A DNA stretch of 64,000 nt from Variovorax boronicumulans. GTDB lineage: Bacteria; Pseudomonadota; Gammaproteobacteria; Burkholderiales; Burkholderiaceae_C. Where the stretch lies: contig NZ_JAUSSG010000013.1 in assembly GCF_030812215.1 (NCBI RefSeq), forward strand, positions 62,001 through 126,000, read 5' to 3'. Both the position numbers and the translations under genes were made by a program. A model generated the notes under the pieces. It had not been told where the DNA came from. It made no database searches and saw only the letters and a program-made list of their open reading frames with translations. Below, piece by piece: positions 7,931-17,022 of the stretch (the stretch's first letter is position 1; each line of letters opens with the position of its first letter).

Positions 7931-9587
7931 CCCCGCGCGCCGAGTCGCGCAGCGCGCGCAACACGCGGGCGAGCGCACGCACCGGCCGCATCTCGGACCA
8001 CTGCGCCGACGACACCGCCGGCGGCATCGAGACCACGCCCCGCGCCGTGCGCAGCGACACCTGCATCTTCCTGAGCGTGAAGACCGGCTGCGCGGCGGTG
8101 CGGCGTCCTTTGCCCACGTCGGCTGCATCGGCCACAACGAACTGCAGCACCAGGCACTTCCTGCCGGCCGTGGGCTGCACCTCGAACACGAGGCTGCGCC
8201 GCCTGGCGCCGGTGGTGCAGGAACCGGGCAGCACCGTGCCGTCGAACATCGCGTGGACACTCGTGGTCCTGGCGTTGCTGCGGTAATCGATCCGCACTTC
8301 GAGGCGATGCGGCTGCTGGTGCGAGAGCGTTTCCGCCAGCGACGGCAGCGGGATCACCAGGCACGCCAACTCGCCGGCGCTCTTCGCACCCTCGGCATCG
8401 GGCGGCGACCAGCCGTGGCTCAGCCAGCCCGCGGCCGGGCTGCCTGGGTGGAACAGGTACGGGCGGCTCAGCTGCAGTTCGGCCACATCGTGCAGGCCAC
8501 GGCTCTGGTCGTCGAAGCCCCAGCGGGTCATGAAGGCGCGGTCGATGGCGGCGGCAGGCCATGCGGCGACATGGCGTGGCGCCGCATCAGCCGTGACAGC
8601 GATGCCGCAGATGGCGCTCATGAAATCCATGGCGCCGAGCTCGGGGCCTACAGGTATCCACGGCGAGCACGCCACCGGCAGTTGCCCCGCCGCATTGCGA
8701 TCGGCGCGGATCAGCGCATGCGCTGGCTTGCGAAAGTAGCGCGCCTCGGTGAGCACGCTCGACGACAGGCTGGCCGCGAAATGCACATTGGCCGCCGACA
8801 GCAGCGCATAGGTGTTCTCCCCGGTCCACGCCACATTGGGAATGGCCCGCGCGATGGGCGCGAGGTCGTGCAGCGCGGGCTCGTAGGGATGCGGCTTGAT
8901 CACCAGCAGGTCGACGCTGCGCGCCAGTTCACGCAGCGGCGCGACCACGCTCGCCGGGTGCATCGTGCGCCCGCCGCTCACCAGCGACAGGTCGACCAGG
9001 CTCTGGCCGAAGAAGAGCCCGACGCGAAGCCGCGGATCGAACAGCGCCGGCGCGCCGTGCCGCGCGAAGTGCCCCTTGAGCGCGGCCGCGTGGTTCCAGA
9101 ACACCTCTTCATCGATACGGCGCGCCTGCAGCGCCGCAGCGATGACCGGATCGTTCGTGCGCGCGCAGAAATGCAGGTGCTCGGTGAAGCGGCGCGGATC
9201 GATCTCGATGTCCAGGTAGCTCGCGCCGCTGCGGGCAACGCAGTGCTGCAGCGCCGGCGTGAGGCCCCAGCCGATCACCAGGCAACCGGGGTCGAAGGCC
9301 GGCATGCCCTCGCGGCCGTGCACCGGCAGCAGGTCGGCGATGCAGGCGCGGGCCCAGCCGGCGGGCGTCGCGGGCAGGTCGAGCCGGGCCATGAGGCGCG
9401 CCACGTCGATGCGGCCGCCGCCTTCCAGCGGCGCCATCTCGCGCACCGGCAGGCCCAGGCGGCCGAGCGTGGAGTCGAAGAAGCCCCGCAGGAATCGCCG
9501 GTTCGCGGCGTAGTACGGAAGACCGTTGGCGGCGGAGCGAAAGAAATCGTCCGCGAAGATGACGTGATTGAACCGGCGGGTTGTCAT
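7920..9587 (-). CDS. Capsule-polysaccharide-type glycosyltransferase, putative
   Basis: 555 residues from ATG 9587. An upstream in-frame ATG at 9641 is less likely because the shared promoter-like motif (9656-9685) would leave almost no leader. The N-terminus (MTTRRFNHVIFADDFFRSA) and central block (LFFGQSLVDLSLV, DLLVIKPHPYEPAL, AANVHFAASLSSSVLTEARYF) resemble KpsS/KpsC-like and sialyl/capsule GT-B enzymes, where the KPHP segment and a Ser-rich loop contact the nucleotide donor. The last 150 residues form a beta-rich tail of unknown role. No signal peptide is seen. It is convergent with the other locus genes but of the same theme, so it probably acts in the same surface glycan. Confidence 0.6.
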   Translation of the reverse strand: MTTRRFNHVIFADDFFRSAANGLPYYAANRRFLRGFFDSTLGRLGLPVREMAPLEGGGRIDVARLMARLDLPATPAGWARACIADLLPVHGREGMPAFDPGCLVIGWGLTPALQHCVARSGASYLDIEIDPRRFTEHLHFCARTNDPVIAAALQARRIDEEVFWNHAAALKGHFARHGAPALFDPRLRVGLFFGQSLVDLSLVSGGRTMHPASVVAPLRELARSVDLLVIKPHPYEPALHDLAPIARAIPNVAWTGENTYALLSAANVHFAASLSSSVLTEARYFRKPAHALIRADRNAAGQLPVACSPWIPVGPELGAMDFMSAICGIAVTADAAPRHVAAWPAAAIDRAFMTRWGFDDQSRGLHDVAELQLSRPYLFHPGSPAAGWLSHGWSPPDAEGAKSAGELACLVIPLPSLAETLSHQQPHRLEVRIDYRSNARTTSVHAMFDGTVLPGSCTTGARRRSLVFEVQPTAGRKCLVLQFVVADAADVGKGRRTAAQPVFTLRKMQVSLRTARGVVSMPPAVSSAQWSEMRPVRALARVLRALRDSARGVTG

Positions 9588-9655
9588 TGACTGGGTGCGA
9601 GCCGGCCCTGCCTCGTGCAGCCCGTCCGCGCGACCTTCCATGTGCGATGCGCCAA

Positions 9656-9685
9656 TCTAGGCAGCCACTCTTAGTTCAGAGTGAG
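9656..9685 (-). promoter_or_regulatory. Bipartite promoter-like motif shared with 31579-31608
   Basis: On the plus strand this reads TCTAGGCAGCC, 12 unrelated bases, then GAGTGAG. The identical 11-mer and 7-mer, with the same 12-base gap, occur at 31579-31608. Both copies precede minus-strand genes (69 nt from the 9587 start here, 78 nt from the 31501 start there). Read on the minus strand, TGCCTAGA sits where an extended -10 element could be. I infer a common promoter or activator site. Confidence 0.5.
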
Positions 9686-9718
9686 AACGGCGGCGCGTTC
9701 GCGCAAAGTTCGTGCAAA

Positions 9719-9735
9719 GGCCCCGTAAAGGGGAC
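9719..9735. terminator. Small GC hairpin in the 9588-9757 gap
   Basis: CCCC-GTAAA-GGGG, extended by one or two weak pairs, lies between the Bug receptor stop and the upstream region of the polysaccharide gene. It has no T-run, so it is at best a weak terminator of the minus-strand Bug gene. The rest of this 170-base gap holds only the promoter-like motif listed separately. Confidence 0.25.
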
Positions 9736-9757
9736 TGAAACATTGCCCACTTCGCGA

Positions 9758-10735
9758 TCAGTCGAGCGACAGGTTGAGGCTCTTGATCAGCGGATGCCAG
9801 CGCGCCGTCTCGTCGCCGATGAGCGTCTCGAACTGGGCCGGCGTGCTGCCCACCGGCTCGACGCCGGACTCGGCGAGCTTGCGCAGCACCGCCGGGTTGT
9901 GGATCGCGCTGGCCACAGACTGCTGCAGCCGCGCCACCAGCTCGGGCGGCGTGCCCACGGGCACCACCAGCCCCATGAGCGCGGCCGCCTCGACCCGCGG
10001 CATGCCCAGTTCCGCGAAGGTGGGCACCGCGGGCAGTTGCGGCAGGCGGGTGGCATTGGCGACCGCGAGGGCACGCGCCTTGCCGCCCTGGATGAAGCGG
10101 TTGGCCGCGGCCAGGTCGCTCATCATCGCGGGCAGCTGGCCGCCCGCCAGGTCGGCCAGCGCGGGCGCGGCGCCGCGGTAGGGCACATGCACCATGCGAA
10201 GGCCCGCCTGCCGCTGGAGCAGTTCCATCGCCAGGTGCTGCGGCGTGCCGGTGCCGGCGGAAGCGAAGCTGACCTTGCCGGGAAAGGCCCGCGCATCCGC
10301 GATGAAGGCGCGCGCGTCCTTCACGCCGCTGGCGGGCCCGACCAGCAGCACCATCGGCAGCCGGCCCAGCAGCGTGACCGGCGCAAAGTCGCGCGCCGGG
10401 TTGTAGCTCAGGTTGCGGTAGAGCGCCGGGTTGAACACCAGCGTGCCGTTGTCGGCCGAGAGCACGGTGTAGCCATCGGCCGGTCCGCGGGCGGCCTCGA
10501 TGGCGCCGAGCGCGGTGTTGCCGCCGGCGCGGTTCTCGATCTGCACCGACTGGCCGGTGTCGATGGCCAACTGGGTGCCGATGCTGCGCGCGACGATGTC
10601 GGCGATGGCGCCCGCGGGGTACGGCACGATCCAGCGGATCGGCCGGGCCGGGAAATCGCGTTGCGCGTGCGCAGCCCTGACCGACACCGCCGCGAGGGCC
10701 AGTGCCGCAAGCTTGCGTCGGGTCAGGCCAGGCAT
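9758..10735 (-). CDS. Bug-family tripartite tricarboxylate transporter substrate-binding protein
   Basis: 325 residues. The N-terminus MPGLTRRKLAALALAAVSV has a twin-arginine followed by a hydrophobic stretch and AHAQ cleavage, so export may be by Tat rather than Sec. The mature part shows the Bug signature FPARPIRWIVPYPAGAIADIVAR and the VQIENRAGGNTALGAIEAARG and HVPYRGAAPALADLAGGQ segments. It should bind a small organic acid in the periplasm. No transporter membrane genes accompany it. It lies 7 nt downstream of the VWA gene on the same strand, so it could be read through from the MoxR cluster, though the functions look unrelated. Confidence 0.9.
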   Translation of the reverse strand: MPGLTRRKLAALALAAVSVRAAHAQRDFPARPIRWIVPYPAGAIADIVARSIGTQLAIDTGQSVQIENRAGGNTALGAIEAARGPADGYTVLSADNGTLVFNPALYRNLSYNPARDFAPVTLLGRLPMVLLVGPASGVKDARAFIADARAFPGKVSFASAGTGTPQHLAMELLQRQAGLRMVHVPYRGAAPALADLAGGQLPAMMSDLAAANRFIQGGKARALAVANATRLPQLPAVPTFAELGMPRVEAAALMGLVVPVGTPPELVARLQQSVASAIHNPAVLRKLAESGVEPVGSTPAQFETLIGDETARWHPLIKSLNLSLD

Positions 10736-10742
10736 CGCTCCA

Positions 10743-11960
10743 TCATGCCGCGCGGCTCGTCTTCAAGCCCTGCCCTGCGGCCCACGTCGCGACGTCTTCG
10801 CGCTTGATCGCAGCGGCCATGAGGCCCGGGAACGCATCGGGCGTGCACGCGAACGACGGCACGCCGAGCGCCGCCAGCTTGGAAGCCAGGTCGCGGTCGT
10901 AGGCGGGCGCGCCTTCGTCGCTGAGCGCCAGCAATGCGATGAACTGCACGCCGGCCTCGACCAGCTCGTTGGCGCGGCGCAGCAGGTTGTCTTCCACGCC
11001 GCCTTCGTACAGGTCGGAGATCAGGATCAGGATGGTGTTGCGCGGCTCGCGCACCAGGCTCTGGCAGTAGCCGACGGCGCCGTTGATGTCGGTGCCGCCG
11101 CCCAGCTGCACGCCGAACAGCAGGTCCACCGGGTCCTGCAGCTGCTCGGTCATGTCGACCACGGCGGTGTCGAACACCACCAGCTTGGTCGCCACCGCGG
11201 GCAGGCTCGCCATCACCGCGCCGAAGATGCTCGAGTAGACGACCGAGGCCGCCATCGAGCCGCTCTGGTCGATGCACAGGATCACCTCGCGCTGCGGCTG
11301 GCGCGCCTTGCGGCCATAGCCGACCAGCGTCTGCGGCACCACGGTGCGGTATTCGGGCTGCCAGTGGCGCAGGTTGGCGCGGATGGTGCGGTTCCAGTCG
11401 ATCTCCGAATGGCGCGGGCGGCGGTTGCGCTGGCTGCGGTTGAGCGCACCGCTCACGGCGCTGCGCATCGGCTCCTCGAGCTTCTTCATCAGTTCGTCGA
11501 CCACCTTGCGCACCACGGCGCGCGCGGTGTCCTTGGTGCCGGCCGGGATCACGCTGGAGAGCGCCACGAGGTTCGCGACCAGGTGCACGTCGGGCTGCGC
11601 GTTCTCCAGCATCTCGGGCTGCAGCAGCATCTGGCGCAGGTTCAGGCGCTCCATCGCGTCGCGCTGCATCACCTGCACCACCTGGCTCGGAAAGTAATTG
11701 CGGATGTCGCCGAGCCAGCGCGCCACGCTGGGCGCCGAATCGCCGCGGCCGCCGCGCTGCCCGCCCTGGCCGAGGCCGCGACGGCCGTCGGCTTCGTAGA
11801 GCGCGGCGAGCGCCTGGTCGATCTCGCGCACGCGGCCTTCGACGGCGCCGCAGCTCGCGTTGGCTTCGCTGCCGAGCACCAGGCGCCAGCGCTGCAGGCG
11901 ATCGGTGGGCGGCAGTGCCTTGTCTTCGGTATCGGCAGGGTCCTGAAGATTCACGCTCAT
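10743..11960 (-). CDS. VWA domain protein of the MoxR/SWIM cluster (YehP-like)
   Basis: 405 residues. The N-terminal half is helical with a Gly/Arg linker (GLGQGGQRGGRG). The C-terminal half is a von Willebrand A domain whose metal site is intact: CIDQSGSMAAS (DxSxS at Asp231-Ser235) and the MIDAS threonine in GGGTDINGAV. No signal peptide, so cytoplasmic. VWA proteins of this kind pair with MoxR AAA+ ATPases to act on target proteins, for example in metal-centre insertion or complex remodelling. Here it is the last gene of the five-gene cluster, 61 nt after the DUF5682 gene. By gene content it resembles E. coli YehP, whose role is also unresolved. Confidence 0.88.
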   Translation of the reverse strand: MSVNLQDPADTEDKALPPTDRLQRWRLVLGSEANASCGAVEGRVREIDQALAALYEADGRRGLGQGGQRGGRGDSAPSVARWLGDIRNYFPSQVVQVMQRDAMERLNLRQMLLQPEMLENAQPDVHLVANLVALSSVIPAGTKDTARAVVRKVVDELMKKLEEPMRSAVSGALNRSQRNRRPRHSEIDWNRTIRANLRHWQPEYRTVVPQTLVGYGRKARQPQREVILCIDQSGSMAASVVYSSIFGAVMASLPAVATKLVVFDTAVVDMTEQLQDPVDLLFGVQLGGGTDINGAVGYCQSLVREPRNTILILISDLYEGGVEDNLLRRANELVEAGVQFIALLALSDEGAPAYDRDLASKLAALGVPSFACTPDAFPGLMAAAIKREDVATWAAGQGLKTSRAA

Positions 11961-12021
11961 TGAAATACCTCCGTGCTTCGCACTGCGGAGCGAGCTTGCC
12001 TGGGGCGGCCCGGCGCGGCGC

Positions 12022-14364
12022 TCATGCGTTCACTCCCAGCAGTTCCCGCAGCAACGGCAGCGCGAGCACCGCGCGTGTTTCGTCCCAATCGGTGGCGGCC
12101 ACGGCGGACGGCAAGGTGCCGCCGACCGCGCCGCGTTTCGCACGTTCGCCGAGCCCGCGCCGGTCTGAACCCGAAAAGTCCGCGAAGCTGCGCCGCACCA
12201 GCGGCAGCACCTGCACGAAGTGCTCTTCGCCGAGCCCAGAGAGCCAACGGTCGACCAGCGACCAGACGGCTTCGTCGTGCAGCAGCACCATCGCGTTGCG
12301 GTTGAGAAAGCCTTCGAGCCACGCAGCGGCCTCGGTCGGCGGTGCGCCGGCCGAGAGGTTGCGCGCGAGTTGCTGCGAGGCCCCGTCGCTGTCGATCTGC
12401 GCATCGTCCAGCAGCAGCCGGCAACTCACACCGCGCAGCAGCGGCGCGCCGGCTTCACCGAAGGCGATGGACTTCAACGCCGCGTGCCATGCGGCGGTGG
12501 TTTCTTCGCCGTCGCGCAGGCGCACCGCGTCGTGCGCGGCGATGAGCCGGGTGCGCAGCGCCTCGGCGGCTTCGGCATCGAGCGCGCCGCAGGCGATCGG
12601 CAGGCCGATGGCGCCGCGCACGATCAGGCTGTCGAGCACGTGCGAGAGCAATGCGCTGTCGGTTTGGCGCACGCTGCCGTAGCGGAACACGTTGGCCAGC
12701 GGCGGCACCGCGCCGATGAGCTGCACCGCATCGCCGGTGAGCGCGGCACGGTCTTCGAGCGCGCGGGTCACGGCCTGCACGGCGACCGGCAGGTCGGCGA
12801 GCAGCACGGTGTCGACCTGCTCGGCAAGGACGGTGAGCGAGGTTTCAGCCGCCAGGTCTTCCATCACACGCGCGCTCGCGGCATGCGCCACGGTCGCACC
12901 GAAGCGGCTCGCTTCGATGATGCGCAGCGCGAACTCGGGCTGCCATTGCAGTTGCCACACCTCGTGGAAAGTGCCGCGGCTCGCGCGCTGGCCGGCGGTG
13001 ATCTCGCCCCACGGCAGATCGAGCAGCCGCAGGCGATGCAGCAAATGGCTGCGCGCCAGGTCGTTGGGCTGGCGCAGGTCGAGGTCGAGCGTCTTGGCCG
13101 TCGCCTCGGGTTTGAGGCGCAGGCTTTTCTGTGCCTGTTCGATGTCGCGCTGCAGCGGCACGGTCGGCACTTCGGCCGGCACCTGGCCCATGCGGTCGCC
13201 GACGGTGAGGCGTTCGCGGATCAGCGTGAGCGGCGCCTGCTCGCCCATGCAGATCACGCTGCGCACCGCCTCGTCGAGCTCGGGCAGGCCGGGCGCGGGG
13301 CGCTCGCGCAGCGCGGCGAGCGTTTCGGCGAGGCGCGTGGCTTCGATGAGATGAGCGGAGGAGCAATCGAGGTCGTGCTCGCGCAGCAGCCGCGCCACGC
13401 GCGCGAGCCAGCCGGTCGTGCGGCCTGCCACTTGCTCGCCTTGCTGCCACAGGTGCTCGTACCAGCCGGGCGAATCGATGCCCGCGCCATAGCCGCTCGC
13501 ACTGGTGAGGTGGCGATAGGTCCACGGCACCCAGGTCGCGAGCACCTTGAGCTTGGGCAGGCCCTTGAGCAGCGCGGCATCGGCCTTGGCCGTCACCGTG
13601 CCCTGCAGCGCCGGCACGTGCCATGCGCCGCAGACGACGGCGATGCGCTGGTGGCCGGCCTTGACGGCCTCGCGAATCGATTGCCGCATGAAGGCCTCGC
13701 GCAACTGCTCGCGCTCCATCGCACGCTGGCCGCGGCGGTCTTCGGGCGTCTCGGCGCGCACGGCGGTCATGGCTTCGGCGATGGCGCCGAACAGGTCCTC
13801 GCCGTCACCACGCTCCTCGACCATGTGGTTCCACCAGCTCTCACCGTCGGCATAGCCGGCGGCGTGGGCGAGCCAGTCGAAGGGGTCGTCGGGCAGTGCG
13901 TGGGCCGCCTGTTCCTGTTCGGGCGCTTCGACCGTTTCGATGACCGGCACCTTGTCGGTCTCGTCGTCGTCGAGCGGCGTTTCGGCGGGCACTTCCGCCT
14001 CCGTGGCCTTGGCCTCGTCGGCCGCGCGTGCCGCCTGCTCGATGGCCATGCGATGCGCCTGCGGCAGGTCGATGAAGCGCGTGGGCAGCGCGTGCTTCAC
14101 GCCCCATTGCAGCGCCTGCCATTCGGGCGAGAACTCGGCGAAGGGGTAGAACGCGGCCAGGCGCGTGTCGTCGTTCGCATGCACCAGCATCGCGACCGGC
14201 GGGCGCAGGTCGGCATGCGCCATGAACGAAAGCAGGCCCTCGGCCTCGGGCGGACCCTCGACCAGGATGCAGTCGGGCTGCAGCGACTCGAAGGCGCGCA
14301 GCAGGCTGCGCGCGCAGCCGGGGCCGTGGTGGCGGATGCCGAAGTAGTGCAGCGGTGATGCCAT
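12022..14364 (-). CDS. DUF5682 family protein (YehM-like), possible EreA/TraB-type hydrolase
   Basis: 780 residues from ATG 14364; a TTG six bases upstream is in frame but less likely. The extreme N-terminus has FGIRHHGPGCARSL (Gly9-x-x-His12), then CILVEGPPEAEG with Glu36, and near residue 247 VVCGAWHVPAL (GxxH). The order GxxH, Glu, GxxH recalls the metal-dependent erythromycin-esterase/TraB/ChaN fold, so an enzymatic role is plausible; this comparison is by eye. An acidic linker (about residues 110-150) separates the halves, and the remainder is helical. It lies 25 nt after the MoxR ATPase gene and 61 nt before the VWA gene. Confidence 0.85.
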   Translation of the reverse strand: MASPLHYFGIRHHGPGCARSLLRAFESLQPDCILVEGPPEAEGLLSFMAHADLRPPVAMLVHANDDTRLAAFYPFAEFSPEWQALQWGVKHALPTRFIDLPQAHRMAIEQAARAADEAKATEAEVPAETPLDDDETDKVPVIETVEAPEQEQAAHALPDDPFDWLAHAAGYADGESWWNHMVEERGDGEDLFGAIAEAMTAVRAETPEDRRGQRAMEREQLREAFMRQSIREAVKAGHQRIAVVCGAWHVPALQGTVTAKADAALLKGLPKLKVLATWVPWTYRHLTSASGYGAGIDSPGWYEHLWQQGEQVAGRTTGWLARVARLLREHDLDCSSAHLIEATRLAETLAALRERPAPGLPELDEAVRSVICMGEQAPLTLIRERLTVGDRMGQVPAEVPTVPLQRDIEQAQKSLRLKPEATAKTLDLDLRQPNDLARSHLLHRLRLLDLPWGEITAGQRASRGTFHEVWQLQWQPEFALRIIEASRFGATVAHAASARVMEDLAAETSLTVLAEQVDTVLLADLPVAVQAVTRALEDRAALTGDAVQLIGAVPPLANVFRYGSVRQTDSALLSHVLDSLIVRGAIGLPIACGALDAEAAEALRTRLIAAHDAVRLRDGEETTAAWHAALKSIAFGEAGAPLLRGVSCRLLLDDAQIDSDGASQQLARNLSAGAPPTEAAAWLEGFLNRNAMVLLHDEAVWSLVDRWLSGLGEEHFVQVLPLVRRSFADFSGSDRRGLGERAKRGAVGGTLPSAVAATDWDETRAVLALPLLRELLGVNA

Positions 14365-14389
14365 GTGCAATCGCGGTGGCGTGCGAGGC

Positions 14390-15469
14390 TCAGAGCTGTT
14401 CGCGGCAGGCGCGATAGAGATCCTTCCAGTCGGTGCGTTCCTTCACAACCGTCTCCAGGTACTCCTTCCACACCACCTGGTCCTGCACCGGGTCCTTGAT
14501 GACGGCGCCGATCAGCCCCGAGGCCACGTCGGCCGAGCGCAGCACGCCGTCGCCGAAGTGGCCAGCCAGCGCCATGCCGCTGTTGATGACGGAGATGGCC
14601 TCGGCTGTCGAGAGCGTGGAGGTCGGCGACTTGATGCGCGTCTTGCCGTCCTCGGTCTGGCCGTTGCGTAGCTCGCGGAAGATCTGCACCACGCGGCGCA
14701 CTTCCTGCAGCGCTGGCGGCTCGGCCGGGAGCGCGAGCGCGCGGCCGAGTTCGGACACGCGCTTGACGACGATCTGAACTTCTTCCGCTTCGCTCGCCGG
14801 CACCGGCAGCACCACCGTGTTAAAGCGGCGCTTGAGCGCGCTGGAGAGTTCGTTCACGCCCTTGTCGCGGTTGTTCGCGGTGGCGATCACCGAGAAGCCG
14901 CGCACCGCCTGCACCTCGCTGCCGAGTTCGGGGATGGGCAGCGTCTTCTCGGACAGCACGGTGATCAGCGTGTCCTGCACGTCGGCCGGGATGCGGGTGA
15001 GTTCTTCGACGCGCGCGATCTTGCCAAGGCGCATCGCGTGCACCAGCGGACTCGGCACCAGCGCCTTTTCCGAGGGGCCGTGGGCCAGCAGCTCGGCGTA
15101 GTTCCAGCCATAGCGCAGTTGCTCTTCGCTGGTGCCGGCGGTGCCCTGGATGAGCATCGTCGAGTCGCCGCTCACGGCGGCGGCCAGGTGCTCGGACACC
15201 CACGACTTGGCGGTGCCCGGCACGCCGTAGAGCAGCAGCGCGCGGTCGGTCGCGAGCGTGGAGACGGCGATCTCCATCAAGCGCGAATTGCCGATGTACT
15301 TGGGGCTGACCTCGAAGCCGTTGGCCAGCTTGCCGCCCATCAGGTAGGTGAGCACGGCCCAGGGCGAGAGTTTCCAGTTGGCCGGGCGCTGGCGGTCGTC
15401 GACCTTCTGGAGCGCATCGAGTTCTTCGGCGAATTGCTGTTCGGCATGCTGGCGCAGGACATTGCTCAT
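14390..15469 (-). CDS. MoxR-type AAA+ ATPase (YehL-like)
   Basis: 359 residues. Walker A is LLYGVPGTAKSWVSEH (about residues 77-92), Walker B ends in the acidic pair of IARVEELTRIP, sensor 1 is SVIATANNRDKG, and the arginine finger is ALKRRFN. These are all MoxR features. The ATG start overlaps the stop of the DUF5691 gene (ATGA), so translation is coupled. MoxR ATPases form hexamers that remodel protein complexes together with a VWA partner, here the protein encoded at 10743-11960. Cytoplasmic. It is the motor of the five-gene system; the client is unknown. Confidence 0.93.
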   Translation of the reverse strand: MSNVLRQHAEQQFAEELDALQKVDDRQRPANWKLSPWAVLTYLMGGKLANGFEVSPKYIGNSRLMEIAVSTLATDRALLLYGVPGTAKSWVSEHLAAAVSGDSTMLIQGTAGTSEEQLRYGWNYAELLAHGPSEKALVPSPLVHAMRLGKIARVEELTRIPADVQDTLITVLSEKTLPIPELGSEVQAVRGFSVIATANNRDKGVNELSSALKRRFNTVVLPVPASEAEEVQIVVKRVSELGRALALPAEPPALQEVRRVVQIFRELRNGQTEDGKTRIKSPTSTLSTAEAISVINSGMALAGHFGDGVLRSADVASGLIGAVIKDPVQDQVVWKEYLETVVKERTDWKDLYRACREQL

Positions 15470-17022
15470 GGACGGCCTTGGGATGAGGAAGAAGAAGTGG
15501 ACGAAAGACGAAGCGTTGAAAACAGCTGGCGCGAGCGCACGATGCGCGCGGTGTCGCTCAATGCGCTGGCGGTGCCGGGGCTTTCCTCGGCCGCGCGCGG
15601 CAGGTCGGCCAGGAGGTGCAGCGCATCGGCATGCAGCAACGCGGCGGCATTGCCGAGCACCTGGCGCAGCACGTAGTCGTTGACGAGGTCGCCGCGCTCG
15701 ACACGGGTGCGCAGCGCGGCCGCGAGCTGGAGCGAGAGTTCGGCCGACGGCGTTTCGCCGGGCGCGCAGGCCTGGTCGGCGAAAGCGATCACGTTCTGCA
15801 CGCCGCGGCCCTCCAGGCCGAGTTCGATCACCCAGTGGCGCTCGCGCCGTTCGCGGGGCAGCAGCGCCAGCAACTGGCCGACCCAGGCACGCTGGCTGTA
15901 TTGGGTGTGATGGTGGTCGAGCATGGCGTCGCACCAGTCGACATCGGCCACGACGAGGATGGCTTCGTTCCAGCCGCGAAAGAGCGCATCTTTCCAGTCG
16001 CTCTTCTCGCCCCAGGCGAGCAGCGCGGCGGGTGTCATGCCGGTGCGCGCGGTCCACCACGAGAGCGGCGTCTGCCGCACAAGCTGGTAGAGCCACCAGG
16101 CGCGCTCGCCGAGGTTGTCGTGGGTGGGGCGCACGGGGTCGATGGCGTCGTCCTTCCAGCGCGGGTCGGCGGCCTCGGGGGCGTTCATCTGCCAGGCGCC
16201 GCCCGCCTGCGAGAGCAGCGGTGCAAGAAAAGCCTCGATGCGCTGCACGTGCGCGCTGGCGGGCAGGCGCTGCAGCAGTTCGACCGCGGCCTGGCGCACA
16301 TCGCGGGCGCGGTCCTTGAGCAGCGCGTCGACAAGAGCTTCGTCGTCGGGGCCGATGTTCTCGGCCAGCGCACCGAGCAGCACGGCGCGCTCCTTGGCGG
16401 GCAATTGCGGCAGCTCCGCGGCGAGGCGTTCGCGTGCGGCGGCGGGGTCGCTGCGGCGTTGCTCGGCCAGCACCACGCGGCGCTGCTCGAGGCTGCCTTC
16501 GTCCCAGCGCGTCTCCGCATCGGCCTGCTCGCTCGCGCCGACGGCGTAGCGCCAGTCGTCGTTGCGCGCGGCGAGCCAGAGGCCGCGCTCGCCGAGCGCG
16601 GGGATCACGGCCGGTCGCAGGTCGATCGCGCGGCGGCCGGCATCGAGCGCGGTGGGCAAGAGGTTGTGGGGCAGGCGCAGGCCCGCGGCAGTCAGCGCGG
16701 CGAGGCCTTCGTGCTGCAGGCGCAGCGGGCCGCTCGCCAGCGCGTCGGCGATGGCCGCCTGCAGCGCAGGATCGTTCAGCACAGGGCGCTCGTCCGCAGC
16801 GGCGATCGGCTCATCGGAAGACGGGAGGCCAGGCGCCACGAAGCCCGCCCGGCGGCCGATGGCCACGGCGCCTGCAACGCGCAGAAGCTGGCCCTGTGCT
16901 TCACCGGCCTGGATCGCCTGCAGCAATCCACCGAATTCACCCGCCATTCCTTCGGCGGCCGGCACGGGTTGGCGGGCGGTGCCGACCAGCGCGCTCTGCA
17001 GCAAGGTATTCCAGTGACTCAT
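15466..17022 (-). CDS. DUF5691 family protein, HEAT-repeat-like scaffold
   Basis: 518 residues from ATG 17022, whose first bases overlap the SWIM gene stop (ATGA); its own stop overlaps the start of the MoxR gene. The N-terminus MSHWNTLLQSALVGTARQP is the family hallmark. The protein is helical throughout, with alternating Leu/Ala helices that look like HEAT repeats (for example ALVDALLKDRARDVRQAAVE), and a Ser-rich tail (SSTSSSSSQG). No catalytic motif is seen. It probably serves as an adaptor between the ATPase and its client, but this is inferred from helical repeats and coupling to the MoxR gene. Confidence 0.83.
   Translation of the reverse strand: MSHWNTLLQSALVGTARQPVPAAEGMAGEFGGLLQAIQAGEAQGQLLRVAGAVAIGRRAGFVAPGLPSSDEPIAAADERPVLNDPALQAAIADALASGPLRLQHEGLAALTAAGLRLPHNLLPTALDAGRRAIDLRPAVIPALGERGLWLAARNDDWRYAVGASEQADAETRWDEGSLEQRRVVLAEQRRSDPAAARERLAAELPQLPAKERAVLLGALAENIGPDDEALVDALLKDRARDVRQAAVELLQRLPASAHVQRIEAFLAPLLSQAGGAWQMNAPEAADPRWKDDAIDPVRPTHDNLGERAWWLYQLVRQTPLSWWTARTGMTPAALLAWGEKSDWKDALFRGWNEAILVVADVDWCDAMLDHHHTQYSQRAWVGQLLALLPRERRERHWVIELGLEGRGVQNVIAFADQACAPGETPSAELSLQLAAALRTRVERGDLVNDYVLRQVLGNAAALLHADALHLLADLPRAAEESPGTASALSDTARIVRSRQLFSTLRLSSTSSSSSQGRP

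Noticed and set aside
9587..9641. Earlier ATG (9641) for the capsule-type glycosyltransferase
   Set aside because: It would sit 15 nt from the promoter-like motif and lacks a ribosome site; 9587 begins at the recognisable N-terminus.
12220..14358. A 712-codon plus-strand frame across the DUF5682 gene
   Set aside because: Antisense shadow: no signal, no domain, no ribosome site; the DUF5682 reading has conserved motifs.
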